Assembly: GCF_932294415.1 (NCBI RefSeq)
Contig: NC_065535.1
Location: 11,006,282 to 11,070,281, forward strand
Origin: Quercus robur
Taxonomy: Eukaryota > Streptophyta > Magnoliopsida > Fagales > Fagaceae
Length of the DNA stretch: 64,000 nt
Direction: 5' to 3'
In this document: positions 1-11,149 of the stretch, piece by piece
How the letters are laid out: the number at the start of each line of letters is the position of its first letter
Numbering within the stretch: position 1 is the first letter of the stretch
Notes under the pieces: model-generated
What the model saw: the letters and a program-made list of their open reading frames with translations, nothing else
Database searches by the model: none
Told to the model about the DNA's origin: nothing
Translations under genes and position numbers: made by a program

Positions 1-339
1 TGTGGCCATTAAAAAACAACAAACAAACAAAATCAGGCAAAACTAAGATTATCCAAATCCCTTAATCAATTATTGGGATTTCAATTCAGGTATGCATATA
101 TTTTTCTAAAGAAAAAATAAAAATAAAAATAAAAACAAGAATTTGAGCCAATCCCAAGTACCAAATCAAACCCAATAAAGACCATGTATTTAAATCATGT
201 AACAATCCCTTCCAACCTTAAAAACCCAGAATTCAAAAGACCCCAAAATGATAATAATAACAATAATTGAATTAAAAAATAAATAAAAAAACTACACAGA
301 CAAACAAAAAAGAAGAAGGGTGTTTGTTAAATGGAATAC
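1..339 (-). other. part of intron 1 of thioredoxin gene 1
   Basis: AT-rich sequence downstream of the exon 1 donor, with no exon 2 match. The sequence next to the donor resembles the same place in the second gene (15721-15771), including the AAGGGTG..GTTAAATGG stretch. Confidence 0.6.
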
Positions 340-426
340 CAGTTTCTTAGCCTCGTTTCCCTTCTCAAGTTGCTGAGTCCAAGCCTCAACAGTGTGGCAG
401 CCAATCACTTGGTTCTCTTCAGCCAT
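340..426 (-). CDS. TRX-h: thioredoxin h, exon 1 only (gene 1 of a tandem pair; rest is left of the window)
   Basis: Exon 1 encodes 29 residues, [20 protein letters not shown] and then a lysine-rich end, and stops at a GT donor directly after the Leu codon. Plant h-type thioredoxins have exactly this N-terminus and an intron at this point. The exon differs at only a few residues from exon 1 of the complete gene at 13628-15858, with the same length and the same splice phase, so the two are tandem duplicates in the same direction. The WCGPC active site would be in exon 2, which is not in the window; bases 1-339 are intron. The family is cytosolic or phloem-mobile and reduces disulfides of target proteins with electrons from NADPH-thioredoxin reductase. 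The start ATG is the only one that gives the family N-terminus. Confidence 0.88.
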
Positions 427-516
427 TTTTGTTTTCTTTGTTTGTAAGTAAGCTGAGATTCGCAGGAAAAATGTTTTGTTCTGATGTTTGGTGAGATGAG
501 AGAAACCTATGCTATG

Positions 517-524
517 TATTTATA
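517..524 (-). promoter_or_regulatory. TATA box of thioredoxin gene 1
   Basis: TATAAATA on the minus strand, about 90 bases upstream of the ATG at 426. The second gene has the same octamer at the matching distance, in a conserved block containing ATAGCATAGGT, which supports a real promoter. Confidence 0.6.
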
Positions 525-823
525 GCAGCATAGCTGACCTTTGCTCTTAATTTACGAAAATTTCCAGCAACTTGCAGCTGAATTACTATACTGCCATTTT
601 TCAGAATGTGCGTACGCGATTTGAGTGACGCATAGCCCTACGTCATAGGATGGAATAGAGTATTTTTGTTTCGCTTTAATACACCAAATACGAACTTCAA
701 ACAGCGCACGCGGCGCGGCCACAGATTCACAGTTTCACATTGTAAATTAAACGTATGCATATGCGTATGCATAAAAATGTACAATATCCTATACATACGC
801 GTAAAAACGTATATATATTGTAC

Positions 824-1105
824 AAGACTCAGATCCTTTAGATTTTTTTAGATACTTTATCATTATATTTCTATAAATTTTGACTACTCTTTTTATGATT
901 TAAGGGTTTAGATTCTGTCATATCAACATTCCACTAACAATATTCTTAAAATTATAAAATAATATTACAAACAAAACAATTAAGATTATTGTTAGTGGAA
1001 TGCTGACATGGTAAAATCTAGACCATTAAATTATTAAAGAATGGTTAAGATTTAAGAAAATCTATTTGGTAGAGTAACTTAGAAAATCTAGAGGATCTCA
1101 ATCCG
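824..1105. mobile_element. MITE with very long inverted arms, 8-bp target duplication
   Basis: About 280 bp that folds on itself. The left arm (GACTCAGATCCTTTAGATTT and onward) pairs with the right end read in reverse (GATTGAGATCCTCTAGATTT), and pairing continues to the centre, where GGAATGTTGATATG and its partner flank a short AT loop. Direct repeats TATTGTAC lie at 816-823 and 1106-1113. An 8-bp duplication suits a hAT-type origin; the ends are too diverged to assign a family firmly. No coding capacity. Confidence 0.75.
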
Positions 1106-1114
1106 TATTGTACG

Positions 1115-1688
1115 CAAGATTTTCAGACCCGAACCGTTCATTGAACCGTTAAAGGGAGAGGTTCAAGGTTTTTGAGGTCGAACCGAGGTCGAACCGGGGT
1201 CGAACCGTGATGATGTCATAATTAATTAAATAATTAATTAAAGCCTAAATATAGATATTAAATTTATAGAACTAGCAAAATTGACAATATATCTATATAT
1301 GTAAGGGAAATTTAATGATTTTCAAGCATATATTTAATAATTAAATAAGAAAGTTAATAAAATAAAATAATAACCATGAAAACATTAAAATTTATGATTA
1401 ATTTTTGAAGTAAAGTTGAATATCTTTGAAGGATTTTAATTATAATTTTTTTTATTCCTTGTAAGAGATGGATAATTTAATTAAGTAAAATAAAATTGTA
1501 AAAAAAAAAAAAATTGCTAAGGGGTTGGACCGCACGGTTCTCACCGGTTCGTACAGTCCAACCCCGGTTTTAACGGTTCACGGAATTAACAAAAAATCCG
1601 GTTCTTTATGCTTAAAAAATCGGTTTTCATCCCGGTTCCCGATTTTCACGGTCCGACCTCCCGGTCCGGTCCGGTTCTGAAAACTATG
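1115..1688. mobile_element. hAT-type nonautonomous element rich in CCGGTT motifs
   Basis: A 574-bp element with imperfect inverted ends, CAAGATTTTCAGACC on the left and CATAGTTTTCAGAAC on the right read in reverse, and perfect 8-bp direct repeats ATTGTACG at 1107-1114 and 1689-1696. The subterminal parts are dense in GAACCG/CGGTTC motifs on both sides, and the middle is plain AT-rich DNA. Eight-base duplications and CA-starting ends fit hAT. It abuts the neighbouring MITE and uses an overlapping target. Confidence 0.8.
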
Positions 1689-1698
1689 ATTGTACGCA

Positions 1699-2866
1699 TT
1701 CAATTAGGAAAAAAAAAAGTTTCTTTCTAAAGTTTCTCTCGAGCATTTCAGAGAGGAAAATCTAATTGTTGAGTATCCGTTTAGAAATAGCTTATTTAGC
1801 TAAAACTGAAAATTTTTTGTTGAAAATACTGTAGATTAAACTAAAAGGTAGCTGGAATAATATGGTGAAACTCATGAATAATATTAAAAAGTGCAGTGGA
1901 ATCCATAAATAGTAGTAAAAATAAACTAAATAGTAAAAAAAGCTGGCTTTTTAAGCCATGTCAAATGCACACTAAATTATATGTTCTTATTATATACAAG
2001 AATATCAAAGATCAATATAGCTATGTTATTATTAATTAAAGGGTCATGCTAACAAGTACCTTTAAGGTATTGGTTAATAATCTATTTTAGGAAAGTTTTA
2101 TCACCACTTTTATGGGAAATGAAAAAACTTTGCATAAAAAATAATTTTATTGATTGAATAGTAAATAACATTCGATTTGAATGAAAATTAGCATTTTTTT
2201 TTTTTTTGGAGAAACAAAATTTAACATTATGTATGTTAAAAATATGTAATTTAATGATTAAATTTTCAAATTTTAGATCTAACAAAAAAAAATATATAAG
2301 AGAAGTTTAAAGAATTTCATTCTAAATTAATTTGGAGAGAAATTTTGTCCTATAATTAATGTTAAATGTAAATTTTACATTAATAATACAATATAATAAA
2401 TTAGTAATTTTTTTATTTAATACTTTGTCAAAGGTAAAGTAAAAGTCAATCAAAGAATAATCTTAACTTTTAATTGGGATCGATAACGATAAGGATAAGG
2501 TCGGTTAGTTTTTTTTTTTTTTTTGGGAACCATTGAATAGATATCGATAATGTCGGTAAGGTTTGACTGGTTCAATCTGATTAAATTTGATGCATACTTT
2601 GTAACCATATATATATATATATATATATATTTGCTAGCCTCTGACTTTGGAGTAGATGATAAAATCTGTACATGTTTACTATTAGAGATTCCTAGCCTAG
2701 TTGAGCTACGAATTATTTAACGGCAAACTTAAAATTGAGGTGCAAAATGAAATAAAGTGTGAATTTGAAAATTTTAAAGTACAAAGTGTAATTTTGGTAT
2801 AATTTAGGATAATAAAATGTAATTTTTTTTATTTTTTTATTGGATATTAATTTTGACATATACACC
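1699..2866. other. AT-rich spacer between thioredoxin gene 1 and the LTR element
   Basis: No gene seen. 2041-2200 is a dispersed repeat (TCTATTTTAGGAAAGTTTT and following) that recurs at about 62910-63000. 2535-2600 is a diverged copy of the upstream region of thioredoxin gene 2 (compare 15985-16080, GAATAGAT..CGATAAT). 2609-2630 is an (AT)n run. 2650-2720 matches, in inverted orientation, a repeat present at 16381-16453 and 16503-16575. Confidence 0.55.
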
Positions 2867-3621
2867 TATAGGGTCACAATTTGGAGCCCAGACCCAACAG
2901 GTATGGGGTTCTGGTCCAAGGAACCCAAAAACAATGAATTTGTAGAGAGTGAGCTATAGAACTAGACCTTAACGAAGTATATTCTAGCTAAAGATAAAAA
3001 ATTCCCTTCATAGATCTCTGGTCTGAGAAGACGCATGGAATGAACACGGATCACTGTTCACAGACTATGGTTCATGCACCGTTCTTCTGTTCTCACTTTC
3101 TTTCTTTTTTGTCCCCCTATTCATAGGGACTCCCCTTTCTTATATAATCTTATTGAAGTCATTGGGGCCTTACACTTGTTGATCATTTGGACCTTCACTT
3201 GAGTGTCTGTCCCATCGGGACATCCCCCCATCTTTTTGTGAGTTGTGGTAGCCAAGGCAGCACTGTTTACAGGTCCTCTCCACATTAATGCGGTCAGAAA
3301 AGTGGCTGCAATGCATTTAATGTGGCAGCTGCAGCCTCTCCTTGGACACCTAATGTTTCCTTCCTTCACACGGGCCCGTGTGACTCATCCTTGTTACTAA
3401 TGCCCGTTAGGGAGGTCCTTCTAACAGGCAGAGTGTATGCCTGTGCCATATTTGTTACGTCCGAGGAGACATTTCTCCTCAGACCACCTTCTAAACATCT
3501 TTAGGCCCACAAGAATTGGGCCGGGAACCCTTTTGGCACCCATGTTTTCTCCTTGGACGTGGTCGAACTTCCCATATGAGGCCCAAGGCCCATTGTATGA
3601 TCTTGGGCCCTTGCCCCTACA
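2867..3621 (-). repeat. 3' LTR of the Tat-type element
   Basis: About 755 bp, nearly identical to 12541-13300, preceded on the + strand by ACACC at 2862-2866. In element orientation a purine-biased stretch ending GAGGGCCTAT abuts it and is the likely polypurine tract. Confidence 0.93.
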
Positions 3622-3897
3622 ATAGGCCCTCAAAATTCCGGTTTTTCCCTCTTATCCGAGGAGAAAATGTGGGATTTTGATACTTATTGAATAACTTATT
3701 ATAGTTTCTTGACTCACGCGTGTGGAAGTACAGCCTCACGTGCCTCATTATTGCCACTAGCGTTTCGTAGCCCACGAGGCGTTATTAATTGCGCTAGGCG
3801 GTTTTATGTCTTCCGCATCCAACGGTGGGACACTTGATCAACGGTAGAGATTTCCCCAATTCTTTGGGCGGGAGTAGCCCTGTTCAGTTTCTCCTTG

Positions 3898-3907
3898 CTA
3901 TATAAGG
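3898..3907 (+). promoter_or_regulatory. TATA box for the antisense block of the Tat-type element
   Basis: CTATATAAGG is followed by a C/T-rich leader and then ATG at 4170. It lies outside the LTR, in the element's internal 3' region, so the antisense block would have a promoter separate from the LTR. Confidence 0.55.
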
Positions 3908-4169
3908 TTTTTGAGGGGAATTACTTCCCTTTTTTAGAAGAGCTACTCAAACATTCCAGAGCACTCCAGCATTTCCTCTCACAAAACACTCAAAAGTCCA
4001 TAGCCACTTCCGTAAGAATTTCCGACGGGTGCTTGGAAAGCTTGGGAGGTTTAGAATTTGCGTTCCCGTAAGTGTTCATTTCTCGATATTCCTTAGTTTT
4101 TCTTCTTTGTTGTTCTTCTCAGCTTCCTTCTCTTAGTAAACCTTCTTCGTACCACCTAAGGTTAGTAAG

Positions 4170-6640
4170 ATGGATAAGTTCCAGAAAATGGTAGATTCTC
4201 CGGCCGGTATGGAAGGTTTCATTGCCAAATACCGTATCCCGTCGAGAGTGGGTCTAAAATACTGCTCCTCGGACCAGATCTTAACCAAGAGAGGGAAGGG
4301 ACAGGTCGCCATTCCTATGATCGCTTTCATAGAAGGAGGAATAACAATCCCTATGAGGAGGATAACTAGGGATTATTTGTGCAGTCATAGGCTGGCCCCC
4401 TACCAGTGCGCCGCTAACATGTTCCGGATCCTAAGGTGCGTAGACGCTCTAAACGAACAGATGAACCTCGGCCTTTCATGGCACGATGTAGTTCACTTGT
4501 ACGAGTGTCATTGCCTCAATGAGTCGTATTACCTGAAATCCAGGTCCGACGAGGTGAGGCTAATATCATGCCTTCCCAAGTCCAATAAAGGCTTGAAGGA
4601 CGACCATTTGATTGTCTCCGGAGCATGGCACGACGGTCTTCACTGCCCAGTTAGGGCGGGAACACCAGGTGGGGCACTATAGGGTCAGATCCCTCGGCGG
4701 GGATCTTAGTTTTGAGCTTTCCTTTCACTTATTTTGGTTTTGGTTTTGATTATTTGCCTTCTCGGACTGACATAACCCTCCCTTTGGGTATTTTGCAGAC
4801 AAAGAACAAACAACTCCGAGGATAAGTTTGGTCAACGTCCAAGCCCTCAACTATCTTCTAAGGTCCGAGATCTTTGTGAGTGAGGACGGGCAACTACGTG
4901 CCGCTCCCCTTATCTTGGACTACGAGCCCCTTTCTCGCACTTTTGTGGACGTGGGTCAAGCAATAAAGGCTGGAAGTCCCCGATTAGCCCGTATCGACGT
5001 CTCCAAACCAGGCTTCCTTACTCGGAGAGACCTACCACCAGTCCAACTGCCCGTTCAGCTTGTTCTACAAGAGGTAGCCGTCCCGGGAGAGGGAGTTGAC
5101 TCCTCGCATTCATCTCTTGAGGCTGAAATCGACTAATTCCATTTCGCCGAGGAGGACGAGGTGTCAACTAGGCCTGTAGAGCTCTCAGATTCCGGCTCGG
5201 AACTTGGCCGCTTCTCGGTGGCTCACTCCCCTAATCTGGTAATTGCTCGGATTGACTTGAGCCAAGAAGTTGAAGAGGAAGATATGGACTTAAAACCTAG
5301 GTCCGGTCTAAAGGGGCTCTTGTCCAATAGGAACAAGGGGCAATCTTCCAAGGATGCCCCCAAGGAGCCTGTTCCAGCCAAGCTTCCCCCTCCTCTTCCT
5401 CCTTCCACTGACCCCGTGCTACAATCCCTTCCCAATTTGAGGTGGAAGAGGCCAGTGGAAGAATTGGAAGGAGGTGAGGTCGGCCCTGAAAAGGCCAAAC
5501 AATAGAAGAAGGGCAAAGAGCCCAAGGACAAGGTCCATTGATAGCCGAGAGGAGGCGGCTATTAGGAGGGTGCAGCGCACCTGGTCCCCCCACCTAGAGC
5601 TGGAAGGCGCCCCTATTTCGTGGGACGCAACTCTTTGGGAGTCCCAACGAGGGCAGGAGTCTTATCTCGCCGAGGCCCTACAGCAACCCCTCCTTCTGCC
5701 TCGTGACATGGAGGGGCTCCGAGCTACCCGGCAACCAGATCTCTTCATGTCGTTGAAGAAAGATCTGGCCATGGTAATATGAAGACTCTTCCTTGTTCAG
5801 TTCCTTTATTCCATGCTTGTCTACTCGTCGTTTTCCTTTTAATGATTCTTCCGTTACTCCTGTACAGGTCACCCAACAAATCTTCGTGGCTGAGGAATGG
5901 GCGAAGAAATCTCGGGAAGAGCTGAGCATTGAGGTTCAGTCCCATCTTGCCGCGAAGAAGGCTGCGGGTGCTCTTAGGCTGGAAAAAGAGCGCCTGAGGA
6001 AGGAGATGAAAGAGGCACTTAAGGCCCGAGACAGTGTTGAAGCGGGCCTTAAGACTACAACGAAGCAGGCCGAGGACATGCGCCAACAGCTTCATCTATC
6101 AGAAATAAACCTTGTGACAGAGAAGCAAATGGTCTCGGACCTCAAGGCACAGCTGCTACAGGCAAAAGAGGCGGCTCGCTTGGCCAGAGAGGCGGCTGAG
6201 GCTGTAGTGGCAACCTCTTATGAGCGCAGAGTGGCGGATACTGAGGCCAGGCTGACCGAGGAGGTGGCTGCGGTCTACAGGGACTACATCACCATGTCCT
6301 GGGGGGTAGCCTTGGACCGGGCGATAGTTCTTGCGGACTCCGACCTTAGGAAGATTGAGAATATCTTCTTCCCTAAAAATATTTGCGAGATTTCAGGTTC
6401 GGTTCCTCCTGAGGAGCCCCCTTCTACTCTGAGCACTGCTCCAGATTCCCTCATACCTGAAGAAAAAAGGGGGAACGAGGAGGTACAGCCACCAGCTAAG
6501 GACAAGTCGCTTGAGGACGCCCTCATTATAAGGGACGTTGTCGTGCAAACCAAGGAGGCCGGACCCAAGCCCACGGCAAGAGGTGATCACCCTGAGACAG
6601 AGGTCCCTGCTAAGAGCTCAGCCCAAGATAAAGCTTAAGA
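4170..6640 (+). pseudogene. antisense coding block in the 3' region of the Tat-type element (fossil)
   Basis: Several open blocks run on the + strand, opposite to gag-pol. The first (from 4170, MDKFQKMVDSPAGMEGFIAK) resembles plant transposon-associated N-terminal domains with HDVVHLYECH; I cannot name it further. The last (to 6638) is strongly coiled-coil, rich in Ala, Glu, Lys and Arg, with EEWAKKSREELSIEV. Splice-type GT/AG boundaries lie between blocks, and a TATA box lies about 270 bases upstream. Extra antisense reading frames between integrase and the 3' LTR are known from several plant Tat-lineage elements, and their role is unknown. I do not call it intact. Confidence 0.6.
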
Positions 6641-6866
6641 CATTAGTGTAGGGCTTTTCTTGTAGTTATTTTGTTCTGTCTTTCATTTCCTTAGCTTTTG
6701 TTAACGCTTGTAAGATGATACATCTTGGAATTTCGTTTTTGAATTTCGTTTTACTGCTTCCATTTTTGCCTTCATTATGAATGAACCTCGACTATGTTAT
6801 TAGATTTCTAAGGACAAACCATTACTCGTAGTTTAAGCAATTCAACTAAGTATGAATGAAAGAATG

Positions 6867-7113
6867 GTAGTTAATTTCCCCTAAGCCTGTGGTCCGAGGA
6901 GCCACGCAGGACTTGGGTTCTATTTAACACTTAGATAAAAACTGCGTAGTGGTTAATTTCTTCCAAGCCTGTGGTCCGAGGAGCCACGCAGGACTTGGGT
7001 TCTATTTAACACTTAGATAAGAACTGCGTAGTGGTTAATTTCCCCCAAACCTGTGGTCCGAGAAACCACGCAGGACTTGGGTTCTGTTTAACACTTAGAT
7101 AAGAAGAATGCAT
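6867..7113. repeat. three tandem copies of an 82-bp unit inside the Tat-type element
   Basis: The unit holds GTTAATTTC, CCTGTGGTCCGAGGAGCCAC, GGACTTGGGTTCT and TTAACACTTAGATAA. The CCTGTGGTCC mark falls at 6886, 6968 and 7050, an exact 82-bp period. The first two units are nearly identical and the third is more diverged. It lies between the integrase and the antisense coding block, a place where Tat-type elements often carry arrays that can seed satellites. Confidence 0.9.
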
Positions 7114-7139
7114 GGTGGATAGTACCATGAAGACGAACT

Positions 7140-8550
7140 TTCATTAATAATAGTACATTTTCAGGTTATTTACATTCCAAGGACGTGGCACTACATGTTC
7201 ATTCAAATCTTCTAAAAAGTAGGCCCCTATGTCGGCCACCGAGGTGATACGATATAGCCCTTCCCAATTTGGTCCGAGCTTTCCCCACGCGGGATTTCTT
7301 GCAGTGCCCAAGACTTTTCTTAACACCAGGTCCCCAGGTGCTAGTGGTCTTAGCTTCACCTTGGCATCATAACCTTGCTTAAGTTTATATTGGTAGTAGG
7401 CGAGTTGGACCATTGCTCTTTCCCTTCTTTCCTCGATGAGGTCTAAGCTTTTTTCCAGCAGCCCGTTGTTGACATTAGAACAAAATGTGCTGGTCTTCAG
7501 CGTTGGGAAGTTTGTTTCTAGAGGAATGATAGCCTCAGCTCCATAGGTCATTGAAAAGGGGGTCTCCCCCGCAGATCTACGCGGTGTGGTGCGGTACGTC
7601 CACAGGACATGGGGCAATTCTTCTACCCATCTCCCTTTCGCGTCATCTAACCTCTTCTTCAGTCCATTTACTATGACTTTGTTAACGGCTTCGGCCTACC
7701 CATTCCCCTGTGGGTAAGCGGGTGTGGAGTATTTATTTGCAATTCCCAACTCGCTACAATACCTTCTGAAAGCCTTACTATCGAACTGAAGACCGTTGTC
7801 TGAGATTAGGGTGTGAGAGACTCCGAACCTGGTGACGATGTTCTTCCAAATAAATTTCTTGGCATCTATGTCTCTAATGTTTGTCAATGGCTCGATTTCG
7901 ACCCATTTTGTGAAATAATCAGTGCTGATGAGAAGGAACCTTTTGTTCCCTACTACTTTAGGAAATGGTCCTAGGATATCCAGGCCCTACTGCGCAAACG
8001 GCCAAGGGCTGGACAGCGAATTGAGGGTCCTGCCTGGTTGATGTATATTTGGGGCGAACCTTTGGCATTGGTTGCACTTCTTCACGTATTCATGCGCCTC
8101 TTTCTACATGTTCGGCCACCAATAACCTTGGGTTATGGCCCTATGGAACAGGGATCTACCCCCGGTATGGCTCCCACAAATTCCTTCGTGCAATTCCTCT
8201 AGGATAAGCTCCGTGGCATCTGGGTGTACGCATAGCAGGTACGGTCCTGAAAATGAGTGCTTATACAGTTTCAAGTCCTCGGACAACCAGAATTGCGAAG
8301 CCTTTCTTCTAATCTTGTTGGCCTCGCTCTTCTCTTCGGATAAGATATCCTCCCTTAAAAACAGTATTATAGGATCCATCCAGTTAGGCCATGCCCTGAC
8401 GCTGTGAACATGCATAAACTCGGCTTTCACCACCGAGGGCCTGTGTAGATCTTCTATGAGTATAACTTGAGGTAGGCATTGCGTCGAGGAGGTGGCTAGC
8501 ATGGCGAGAGAATCAGCATGGGTGTTTCCGCTCCTAGATACATGCATTAA
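7140..8550 (-). pseudogene. integrase region of the Tat-type element (fossil)
   Basis: It shows the HHCC-type zinc block near HEGICGSHTGGRSLFHRAI. The core has ISDNGLQFDSKAFRRYC, STPAYPQGNG and the later TYRTTPRRSAGETPF. A chromodomain-free C-terminal part ends DLVLRKVLG and PRPWNVNNLKMYY. Broken. Confidence 0.85.
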
Positions 8551-8599
8551 GCTGAAAAAGTTAAAACGCGCTCACAAGCGCTTAGCTTGGACTAGGTAC

Positions 8600-10300
8600 T
8601 CTTACATTCTTTCATCCCTTGCCTCCAGTTCCCCATTTATTTTTCCCACAACAAGTCTTGAGTCCGAGAACATGTTTATGGATTTCTCGCCTAGTTTCTT
8701 GACCATAGTCATTCCTTCCAACAGGGCCTCATATTCTACCTCGTTATTCATGGCCGAGAAGCCCAGTCTTAGTGATTTTTTTATGGTAATCCCCTCGGGA
8801 GAAATTAGGACGAGCCCCACCCCAGAGCCCCTTTGATTGGCCGCGCCGTCAACATATGCTTTCCAACAAGTGGGTTCTTGCTGAGAGACTGTGCCGACCA
8901 GTTTTTCGTCTGTGCTCAGTACCCCTCCCCCTTCTTCTGGTAAGGGTTCAGCAAACTCAGCTACCAGATTCATGAGGACTTGGCCATTCACATCGGTGCG
9001 GGGCATGTACCTAATGTTGAAGGCGCCAAGAATGGTCCCCCACTTAGCTATTCTCCCTGTGTAATCGACACTCTGGAGTATTGATCTGAGCGGGAGTTGG
9101 GTTAATACAACAACGGTGTGTGCTTGGAAGTAGTGGGGGAGCTTTCGCGTGGCTTGTACGATTGCCAGGACGGCCTTTTTCCAGGGGGAGGTAACGGATC
9201 TCTGCTTCATGCAACGACTTGCTCACGTAGTAGACAGGCCGTTGTATGTCATTGTCCTCCAGGATCAGCACTAGGCTCGCTGCGTGAGGGGCCATGCAAT
9301 GTAGGCGAATAGAACCTCGTCGGCTTCAGGACTGGACATGATTAGCGGCCGAGACAGATACTCCTTAAACTGCTGGAAGGCTAAAGCGCATTCTTCAGTC
9401 CACTCGAACCCTTTCCACTTGTTTAATAATAGGAAGAAAGGCCTACACCTATCCGCCGAGCGAGAGATAAATTGGTTCCAAGTGGCAATTATGCCGGTGA
9501 GCTTTTGGACTTCCTTGGGGTTTCGAGGAGGCTGCATGCTGTGGATAGCTCTAACCTGGTCGGGGATGACTTCAATACCTCTATGGGTCACCATATAACC
9601 CAAGAATTTCCCTGATCCAACTCCGAACGAACATTTGGACGCGTTCAGGTGCAGCCTGTATTTTCTCAGAATTTCAAAGATATCGCCGAGGTCTCTCACG
9701 TGATCGGACACTAACTTACTCTTCACCACCATGTCGTCTATATAGACTTCGATGCTCTTACCCATTTGTAGTTTAAACATCCTGGTCATCATCCTCTGGT
9801 AGGTTGACCCGGCGTTCTTCAAGCCAAAGGGTATCACCTTATAGTGGTAGTTTCCAACGGGGGTGACAAAAGCTGTTTTTTCTTGGTCGTCGGTAGCCAG
9901 GGGTATTTGATGGTATCCTTGAAAGGCGTCTAAAAAACTCATTCGAGGATGTCCTATGGTCGAATCCACCAATCGATCTATCCGAAGCATAGGGAAAGGA
10001 TCCTTCGGGCAGGCCTTATTCAGGTCTGTGAAGTCCACGTAGACTCGCCACTTCCCACTCTTCTTCTTCACCACAACTGTATTGGCCAGCCACTCGAGGT
10101 AAAAAACTTCTTTGATAGCCCCTGCTTTCTTTAATTTCATCACCTCCTCCCTCACCGCATCCGCATGCTCTTTCGACGGTCGGCGAGGAGGTTGTTTCTT
10201 AGGTGTCACAGTTGGACTAACGTTAAGATGGTGGCAAATAAAATTCGAATCGACCCCCGGAGCCTCATAGGTGTCCCATGCAAACACGTCCACATTTTTT
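8600..10300 (-). pseudogene. reverse transcriptase and two RNase H domains of the Tat-type element (fossil)
   Basis: Reverse transcriptase shows VYVDFTDLNKACPKDPFP, the FLDAFQGYHQIPL block and the catalytic YIDDMVVKSK. The usual gypsy RNase H follows. A second RNase H of the archaeal-like type then begins AYVDGAANQRGSGVGLVL, with the conserved NNEVEYEAL and SDSRLVV blocks. Two RNase H domains in a row set the Tat lineage apart from other plant gypsy elements. Broken. Confidence 0.88.
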
Positions 10301-10459
10301 CTGAGAAAATCAATCAGCTTTTCCTTCTCTTAGGGCGGCAGTTCCGAGCCGACCTAAAAAAATCTTTCCGGATCGGAGCCCACAAGAACTTTTTCCAAAT
10401 CCTCACAACTTGCCTCCTCGGCGGGTCCCCCACCACCCAAGGCCAGGGCAAGGGTTGTT

Positions 10460-11100
10460 AATTGCTATAAGCCATTCTCAACGGAGGTAGAGGGCTCAGT
10501 ACTCGGTCGTCGCGAGATGGCGGACACCATGCATTGCCGGGCCATGGCTTGGTCCCCTATCACTTCTTTGACCTGACCTTCCAACGGGTACTTCACCTTT
10601 TGGTGTAAGGTTGATGATACAGCTCCTAGGGCATGAAGCCACGATCTGGCTACAATGGCGGTGTAGGGCGAATATGCGTCTACCACTATGAAGTCCACCT
10701 CCACTATGTCCGAGCTTGTTTGTATAGGCAGCCTAATCTAGCCTTTTGGAGTAACAGTTTTCCCTTCAAAACTCACTAAAGGGGAGTCATATGCTGTCAG
10801 GTCTTCTGGTCGCAGCTTCAGCCCCTTATACAAGTCGGGGTACATTACCTCCGCGGCATTGCCCTGATCGACTAGCACCCTTCTTACGTCATATCCCCCA
10901 ATCCTAAGTGTGACGACTAGAGCATCGTCGTGGGGCTGGATGGTTCCAACTTTATCCTCATCCGAGAATCCAAGTATGGGCGAGGCCATCCCTTTAGCCT
11001 TCTTAGACTCTCGGTCGTCAGCTTCAACAGGGAGTCGGGCCACCGACATCACTGAAAGGATGGGAGCCGGTTCTTCCTGGAGCGGCAAGAATGACATTTA
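10460..11100 (-). pseudogene. aspartic protease region of the Tat-type element (fossil)
   Basis: The region between gag and reverse transcriptase reads as a retropepsin-like domain. VLVDQGNAAEVMYPDLY sits where retropepsins have their catalytic D-[ST]-G loop. The following part, VDAYSPYTAIVARSWLHALG, is typical of plant gypsy proteases. Broken. Confidence 0.65.
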
Positions 11101-11149
11101 TCGTGCCAATGGGCGGTCTCAAGGTGCTTTGCCTTGCCTCGACGCTCGT

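Noticed and set aside
5223-6095. Open frames on the minus strand opposite the antisense block (5223-5593, 5678-6095)
   Set aside because: They are shadows of the + strand coding blocks, with proline- and serine-rich sequence of no family.
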